Shown here: one piece after another, positions 58,125-64,000 of the stretch
Position numbering within the stretch: position 1 is the first letter of the stretch
How the letters are laid out: each line of letters starts with the position of its first letter
NCBI RefSeq assembly: GCF_954871325.1
Contig: NC_088777.1
Coordinates: 13,927,366-13,991,365 of the forward strand
Reading direction: 5' to 3'
DNA length: 64,000 nucleotides
Origin: Gordionus sp. m RMFG-2023
Lineage: Eukaryota > Nematomorpha > Gordioida > Chordodea > Parachordodidae
Notes under the pieces: generated by a model
Told to the model about the DNA's origin: nothing
The model's input: the letters and a program-made list of their open reading frames with translations, nothing else
Databases searched by the model: none
Program-made: the position numbers and the translations under genes

Positions 58125-58246
58125 AACATAAGACCCGGCCAAAGGCCGGGGGGAAAGCTGGCCGAAGGCCAGACAAGGGGGTTTGGGGATGAAGCCCCCC
58201 AAAAATCTCCCCCCCCCCATATAAGAAAATCCTGGATACGCCACTG
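58125..58246. mobile_element. One end of a hAT-type element (CAGTGGCGTATCCAGGATTT)
   Basis: Read inverted from 58245 the sequence is CAGTGGCGTATCCAGGATTT, then a G run and palindromic words GGGGGGCTTCATCCCC, GGCCTTCGGCC and GGCCTTTGGCC. CAGTGGCG-type ends with G runs and GGGCTTC palindromes are typical of hAT non-autonomous elements in invertebrates. Only one end is identified. Confidence 0.55.
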
Positions 58247-58364
58247 CTTAATATATTATTTATGAGTTGTAATTAGAAGATAAATAATATTAAATATTTA
58301 TTAAATTATTAAAAAATGAGATTTTATTTTTTTAAAATTAATAAATATTATTTGCTGTAATGTT

Positions 58365-59300
58365 TCTACACGTTGGCATGGTATTTTAATAATGCTGGAA
58401 AGTGTGAGTGGCAATTCTATGAATATTCTATTAAATAGAATGGAGAAACCGGATCTTAAATCATTTAATTCCAATTGAGACCTGGTGCATGAACTTTAAA
58501 ATTTTCTTAAAACCTTCAAAAAAACTATAGAATTTTTATCTGCCCAAAAAGGATTTACTATAAATTTATCCTTATTATTTCGTAGTGAAATGATAAATAA
58601 TTTAATCATAGAAGAATATGATAGTCCTCCCATAGCATCCTTTAAACAAAATATGCTTACTAAATTTGATCATAGATTTCCAATAACCGATATTCAGGTA
58701 AAATTTTAAAATACATAAATTAGTGTTTTTAAATATTATTTCTCTTTGTTTTATTTTTTTTACTTAAGTATTAGGAGCATTTTTGGATCCTCGTTTTCAA
58801 TCTATAAACATAGTAAATGAATATATAAAAGAAAAAAGTATTAATCCAGTGACATTTTTATGTAAACACTCTACCTCTTTGTTGCCTTGTATGAAACCTG
58901 TATGTGAAACGACGGAAGTTACTTCAAAATTCGATTATCTTAAGTTGGCTAATAAGCATTCATCTATTCATAACAATAATCTGTAACAACAAGACTATTT
59001 AATTAGTCTAGAAAAAGGGTGTTAATAATTATTCGCCTTATAATTTAGAGATAAAAAATGTCTTAGATTTTTGGAAGATAAGAGCATTGGATCTTCCTAA
59101 ATTTTCAATATTAACTAGAAAGATCCTTTGTGTTCCAGCTACGAGCACACCCAGCGAGCATGTATTTTCCATAGCCGGACTCACTCTGAACTCTAAAAGA
59201 TCATCATTATGTCCTATAAATCAAAATAAAATAATATTTATACATGATAATTATAACTTAATAAAATCGTTAAATTATAGTTATAAACATAATAAAGCAT
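58365..59300 (+). mobile_element. hAT transposase fossil (ZBED-type)
   Basis: The plus strand encodes in order TRWHGILIMLESVSGNSMNI (TRW block), KTFKKTIEFLSAQKGFTINL, LGAFLDPRFQSINIVNEYIK (LDPRF block, from 58775) and the dimerisation end LDFWKIRALDLPKF, then LCVPATSTPSEHVFSIAGLT with SKRSSL. All are landmarks of ZBED/hAT transposases. A possible intron (GTAAAATTTTAAA...TTTACTTAAG, about 58696-58769) splits it. Stops (for example near 58986 and 59022) and frame changes make it non-functional. The N-terminal BED finger is not seen. Confidence 0.85.
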
Positions 59301-59700
59301 AAATTTTATTTCAAAAGTGTTACCAATGAATTTATAATTTTAATTAAAAAATTCAAATTACAACTAAATAGTTACCACCACCAGCTAATCATTTTACAAA
59401 AAGAAACGCCGCTGCCGATAAGCGTACTGCACACAGGTCTAGGTATAATAGACCCAAATAAATCATTTATATCATTTTTTCCAAAGGAGTATTTAAAATA
59501 ATATAAAAAATAATTTATTATTATAATACTATATATATTTTATATAAAGATAAGAGTCTCAAGTTTATGTATTAATAAACTTCTCCTATGAGGGATACCT
59601 ATATCACCAGCTAAAATACTTACATGTAAGGTTTACCAAATTTAGAAAGCTTTGATTTTGAGATTAATTCCAATAATTAAGAGAATCGATCATAGATAAA
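59301..59700. other. Gene-free stretch
   Basis: No gene; probably includes the 3' non-coding part of the preceding hAT copy. Confidence 0.4.
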
Positions 59701-59708
59701 ATATTGAG

Positions 59709-60353
59709 CAACTCACTGAAACTTGGAGAAATTAATTTTTTTTATTTATTTTTTATTTTAAATATTTAAAAAATATTTTTTTTATAAAAAATAATTAATA
59801 TAAGATCGTTTGGATAATGGTGGAAATAATTTTTTCTGATATTCTTTAATTACAATAAAACGGAGTATATTTAAATAGAATTTTTTTGTGATAATTATTA
59901 TAATTCTTTAATTCTACAATAAAAACAAGATGTGTGCTATGAAGCTAAGTAAGGACTATTAAATCAAATACTAAATAATTAATCAATTTATTTGGATAAA
60001 AAATTTTTTGTGAAAAAGGTTGATATTTCAAAAAATTAAATAGTTATTTTTAGATTTATAAATTAAAAGTAAGCACTTGTTTAATTTGGGCACCATTAGA
60101 TTGAAATCATATTAATATAATTTAATTGATACTCATATATATAATATCGTTTTCAGTTATTATAATTTTATTAAAATTGTATCAATACCAAATTAGACAA
60201 GTTATTGCTAAATTGATAAAAATTATAATATGACTTCTTCCTACCAGACCAAACAATAAAAAATATTTTGTGTATTTGTTTTTTCAAAAATAAATTTTAA
60301 AAAAATAAATATAAAAATAATATTAAAAATTTCCCCGAGTTTCAGTGAGTTAC
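59709..60353. mobile_element. Non-autonomous TIR element, about 645 bp, relative of 45834-46485
   Basis: CAACTCACTGAAACTTGGAG at the left end is inverted at the right end (right end inverted: GGTAACTCACTGAAACTCGG). Internal words AGGACTATTAAATCAAATAC and TAATTAATCAATTTATTT match the interior of 45834-46485, and the two ends share CTCACT...CTCGGGG. No coding left in this copy. Confidence 0.7.
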
Positions 60354-62660
60354 CAAATATTGATATCTTTGTTGATTAATGAAATTTAGATTTGCATGAT
60401 TCTTATTTACTATAATTTTTTCTAATAAAAAAAATGGAACAAAGAATAGACAAATTATAATGTACAAAAATGTTAAATAATTTACTTTTATATTAGTTTA
60501 TTAATATACTACTTCTTCTATCATTAAAAAATGTAAAAAAACATTAACATTTTAATTCTATTAGTTCAAAAATAAATAATGTGATATAGAATAAAAGTAT
60601 GTATAAAATCAATATTGGTTATATTTTTTAAAAAATAGCCAAACCATTTTTTCTCTGCACCGATCTATCCAATATTTAATATTGGCATAACCCTATCAAT
60701 TATTGACTAAGTGATTAATATTAGATTCAATATTCAAATTAGTTTTTAATTAAAAACTAATTATATAACATTGGTATAGGGTAAAGAAAGTTGATTTATG
60801 TACCTTTCCTCAAGATTATCTCAGATAATTAAAATTGTCAGTAAGCTAAAATTTTGTTTTTGATATAAATAAAACATCTGATATGTGCCTTCAAATTTTT
60901 ATCAAATCAAAAGGGTCAGTGCAAAAATTTCAATTTTTTCCCATTTGACATGAAATGACTCATTAATTATAAGAAAAGGCCTTCATTATAACATATTATA
61001 TTAGGATAATTTTATAAATTATCATGTTATCCTAAGATTTAGAAATAATTAAAATTACTTTTAAATCCAACTATAGCTTTATTCTTGTTTTCAAATATGA
61101 TTAATGGATTCTGAGATGAATAACTAGATTTGAATAAAGTTTTTAGTGCTCTCAACATGGAATTTTTATTTTTAAATTGCACTGATATTAATTTTTCATC
61201 TAGCTTTGTGAATACTTTAATAATATAAAAATTATTGCTATAATACTTTATTTTGTATTTTAATCTTCATTTTTGGATCTAAAAATTTGTATATACAATC
61301 CTAATTATAAGCAATTATAATGAATAAAAAAATATTTTACATTATTAAAGTAATGTGGCATATTATATATATCAACTTCGCATCTTCCTTTGTTGTCAGT
61401 CTTTAATTTATCGTATTTAAGATAAATACATCTTAAATTTTCACTATCAGCAAAGACTTTTGATGGTATTGCTATGCTTAAATATAAAAAACTAGTTAAA
61501 TAACTATTTTACTAATTATTGGCATAAATAAATAAAAATCGGAGAATATACTTAATATAAAATCTCTCACATTTCAATGACAGTGATTTAGGTGACGGAC
61601 AAATGATGGAAGTCAATTTCAAATCTTGTCACGTGAAAAATCATCTAAGAATTTATACATTACTTATATAACAGATGATTTTTGCATTTTTTGTCAAATA
61701 ACAGAAGAAATATGGTTAATTTGCTTTATCTGGAAAAATGAGCAAGGTTTGAGTCAGTGTTGTGTAATTAAACGTTAACATAAATAGGAGAAGTTTATTC
61801 AGTAGCGTCATTAGGGAGCGTAGGGGTTCGAGCCCTTTAAAAAATTTAGAAAGCTCCCTGAAGCAAAAAATTATGATCATTTATAATTGAAAATTAACAA
61901 ATTTAATATTGTAATTAGCCGAGTTCAAAATCACTAATCAACTATATTATTCATATATAAATTTAGTTACCGTGCCTCTTCCTAAAAATATTTCCAACGT
62001 CCAAATAAGTATAAGAAATTTCTTTATAAAAAATTAGTAGACATATAGTAGATAATCCTCTATTATAAAGAATTGGAGTTGTACAGGTCCTCCGGAAAAA
62101 GATTCTAGTTACAACAGATTCTTTATAAAAAAATGAATCTTAGATACAGATACTAGTATCTTTTTCAAAATATCAAAAAGATAAAAGATACTTGAATCTT
62201 TTTCTAAATTAGAGTACCTTAAATACAAGAAACTTTAAAATTATTACCCGTTAAATAAGAATAATTTTATTATATTTGTGAAGAAGAAGAACATGACATA
62301 CGCATATAATAAGATTGAATATCTACAATAATTATTAAAATATTTAATGATGAGTTAATTATAATACTCTGGCATTTTAATATTAGTATTAGCCCATTCT
62401 TAGCATAGATAGGGAAGGGTGACTGTTGAAATATTAAATTGCAAAAGAGTATTTAAAATAGATTCATTATTTTATTATATAATCTAATTTTTCAAATAAT
62501 TTATCTTTATACCTTTGCCGTTTCGGCGTACCTAAAACAATGACATTATGTCATTGACCTAATATTGAGCCAAAATAAACAATCTTTCAAATGGAGCTGA
62601 TGATGCTATTGCAGTATTATATTTAAAAAATATTTTCTAAATGGAAGAATATTAAGCATT
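60354..62660. other. Long gene-free stretch
   Basis: No gene. CAGTAGCGTCATTAGGGAGC at 61800 followed by GGGGTTCGAGCCC looks like one end of a CAGTGGCG-type hAT element. Near 62090-62225 words built on GATACAGATACTAGTATC resemble those at 13060-13125. GC words at 60650-60700 (CACCGATCTATCC) resemble 48180-48285. Confidence 0.4.
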
Positions 62661-62662
62661 TA

Positions 62663-62710
62663 CAGGCGCATACGCAGGAATTTGGTGTGGGGGGGGGGGG
62701 GGATAATTTT
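62663..62710. mobile_element. End of a CAGGCGC-type hAT element
   Basis: CAGGCGCATACGCAGGAATT followed by TGGTGTG and a run of about 13 G. Matches the style and first bases of the ends at 50806 and 53282. The partner end was not found. Confidence 0.5.
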
Positions 62711-63112
62711 TTTTAAGAAATATTATTGTTTTATAAAAATATCAAGCATAAATTTATTATAACTAATAACTATTTTTAATATACAATTTTAAATTAATGT
62801 GAATTATAAAAAAATTTATGTATAAACCGTCATATAGAAAACTATAAAATAAATGTGAATTGAATTTTTTGAGCCTTTAAAATTTATATACATAAAAAAT
62901 TTAAATGTTGAAAATATCAATTAATACACAAAAAGTTTCTTAAGAATAATTGTATTTTGTATGTTAAATATTTACATGTAAAATCCAATATTCGTTGGGA
63001 TAGAGCTAATTTATCAATTATCTCATACTTGCTTATCGTCAAATGCCTATGAATATTCTAAATCCAAACCTTTCAATCTACTTTCAGAAGTTGTACTTCT
63101 TAGTATGTTTTT

Positions 63113-63376
63113 CAGAGACCTGTAGGCCCGGCCCCGGCCCCGGGCCGGACCGTATTTTAATTTTTTAAATATACCCGGGCGGGGCCTGAAAATTTTTAAA
63201 AAAAATTTCCGGACCGGGTTGCATATTTTAAAACAGCCTATATTTAAATCGTTATTATTATCTATAATAATCAAAAAGAAATATAATTTATTTTAAAAAA
63301 ATCCGGGTCGGGCCTAAAAATTTTATCAAAAAAAATCTGGGTCGTGCCTTGTAAATGATATCTCCGGAGGGCTCTG
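63113..63376. mobile_element. Small element with GGCCCGG subterminal words, about 264 bp
   Basis: The left end is CAGAGACCTGTAGGCCCGG; the right end, inverted, is CAGAGCCCTCCGGAGATATC. The left 60 bp hold CCCGGCCCCGGCCCCGGGCC, and further words (CCCGGGCGGGG, CCGGACCGGG, CCGGGTCGGGCC, CTGGGTCGTGCC) are spaced along it. It has the same first 12 bases as the block at 24483. The open frame on the minus strand is an accident of the GC words. Confidence 0.6.
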
Positions 63377-63479
63377 TTATTCTTCTTAAAAAAGAGAATG
63401 TTCTCTCATTAGTTTACTAATTGGAAGAGTTGCCAATATATAAACCCTTTTAAAACATTGTGATTATAATTTAAATGTG

Positions 63480-63965
63480 TTTGAAATGCAAAGCATCCAT
63501 AGCATTTTTTGGGACTATGTCAACCAGAGTTAATTTTATAAACATAGTTATTCAGCTAATAAGGCATCATAAAATACTTTAACATCTTCATGATAAAAAT
63601 CTAAGAAATATTTTTTTTTCTATCACCATCTGAAAAAAGTTGGTAAGGCTTTTGTGGAAGTAACATCTGCAGATTGGTAAGTGCTGCATCATGAATTAAA
63701 AACCATTCATTTATTTGGGTTTTGTTTTATAATACTCTTCTACTGATCCTATATTAATGTTTTAACGATGAGCTTGCCTTGCTGCAAGTTGAGGTAGACA
63801 AATATTAAACACGTATAGCTCTGCTTTTGACTCAACAATAACATATGAAATATGAAATTCTTCATCAACTTTAGCCCTAATTTTCTTGAGCTCTCTCCGC
63901 TATTCTCTTCTTCTTAATCAAGTCAATGTTTTTTGAAAAATATTACATAAAATAGTTGTATAATT
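63480..63965 (-). pseudogene. Degenerate coding remnant, unassigned (possible MULE-type transposon)
   Basis: The minus strand reads, in changing frames, NIDLIKKKRIAERAQEN, then VDEEFHISYVIVESKAELYV with CLPQLAARQAHR, SVEEYYKTKP, NEWFLIHDAALTNLQMLLPQ, and KKYFLDFYHEDVKVFYDALL. Each piece has balanced codons, so this was once protein-coding, but stops and frame changes separate them. FLIHDAA...DG is faintly like the segment ahead of the catalytic core in MULE transposases. Not firmly assigned. Confidence 0.35.
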
Positions 63966-64000
63966 AAATAATACATTATAATGAGAAAAAAAATTTGGAA

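Noticed and set aside
63047-63274. 75-codon minus-strand frame with Arg/Gly/Pro content
   Set aside because: Produced by the GGCCCGG words of a non-autonomous element; no start context or motif.

Overview
The window is nuclear DNA of an animal, probably an AT-rich invertebrate that I cannot name. By eye roughly three quarters of the bases are A or T. Spliceosomal introns, a HEXIM-type gene and a SAM+CRIC gene of the CNK type point to a metazoan. Introns range from about 40-60 bp to several kb. Most of the window is non-coding and is packed with old transposable elements, minisatellites and poly-C/poly-G runs.

Layout. 1-600: two tandem repeats. 1348-4090: a shrunken Ty3/gypsy-like LTR element with both LTRs and a GTTA target duplication. 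5.2-6.1 kb: tandem repeats. 7433-9772: a single coding exon for an unusually long HEXIM-like protein (P-TEFb/7SK axis) behind a 5'-UTR splice acceptor. 11.56-12.39 kb (minus): a hAT transposase fossil. 15.19-27.55 kb (plus): exons of a multi-exon gene whose start encodes a SAM domain split by a 2-kb intron, then a CRIC-like exon; this is best read as a connector enhancer of KSR (CNK), a Ras/MAPK scaffold. Nine further exons to 27.55 kb join to one another in consistent phase but carry no domain I recognise; one link between them and the CRIC exon is missing. Several repeats lie in its introns. 30.29-31.53 kb: two more in-phase exons, either of the same gene or the next one.

37.77-38.55 kb: an intact single-exon ankyrin-repeat gene, much richer in G+C than its surroundings and ending in a CaaX box (CTII). 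It sits directly behind a perfect 166-bp tandem duplication that carries a splice-acceptor-like tract. 41.49-42.05 kb: a Tigger/pogo-like element with TA target sites. 43.2-45.0 kb: rearranged gypsy pol pieces in both orientations. 45.7-49.3 kb: a foldback, terminal-inverted-repeat (TIR) elements, a MULE transposase fossil, an integrase tail and a tRNA-like SINE head. 50.8-53.3 kb: a hAT-type element holding a second TIR element. 53.6-55.3 kb: an intron-bearing, Ginger-type integrase relic. 56.6-59.3 kb: two different hAT transposase fossils. 59.7-64 kb: non-autonomous elements and unassigned coding scraps.

Likely active host genes are the HEXIM-like gene, the CNK-like gene (with the 30-31 kb exons) and the ankyrin-CaaX gene. 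There is no sign of an operon or a bacterial-style system. The most unusual items are the ankyrin-CaaX gene with its duplicated leader, the enlarged HEXIM with a Cys cluster, and a shared style of non-autonomous element whose ends carry repeated GC-rich words in an AT-rich genome.
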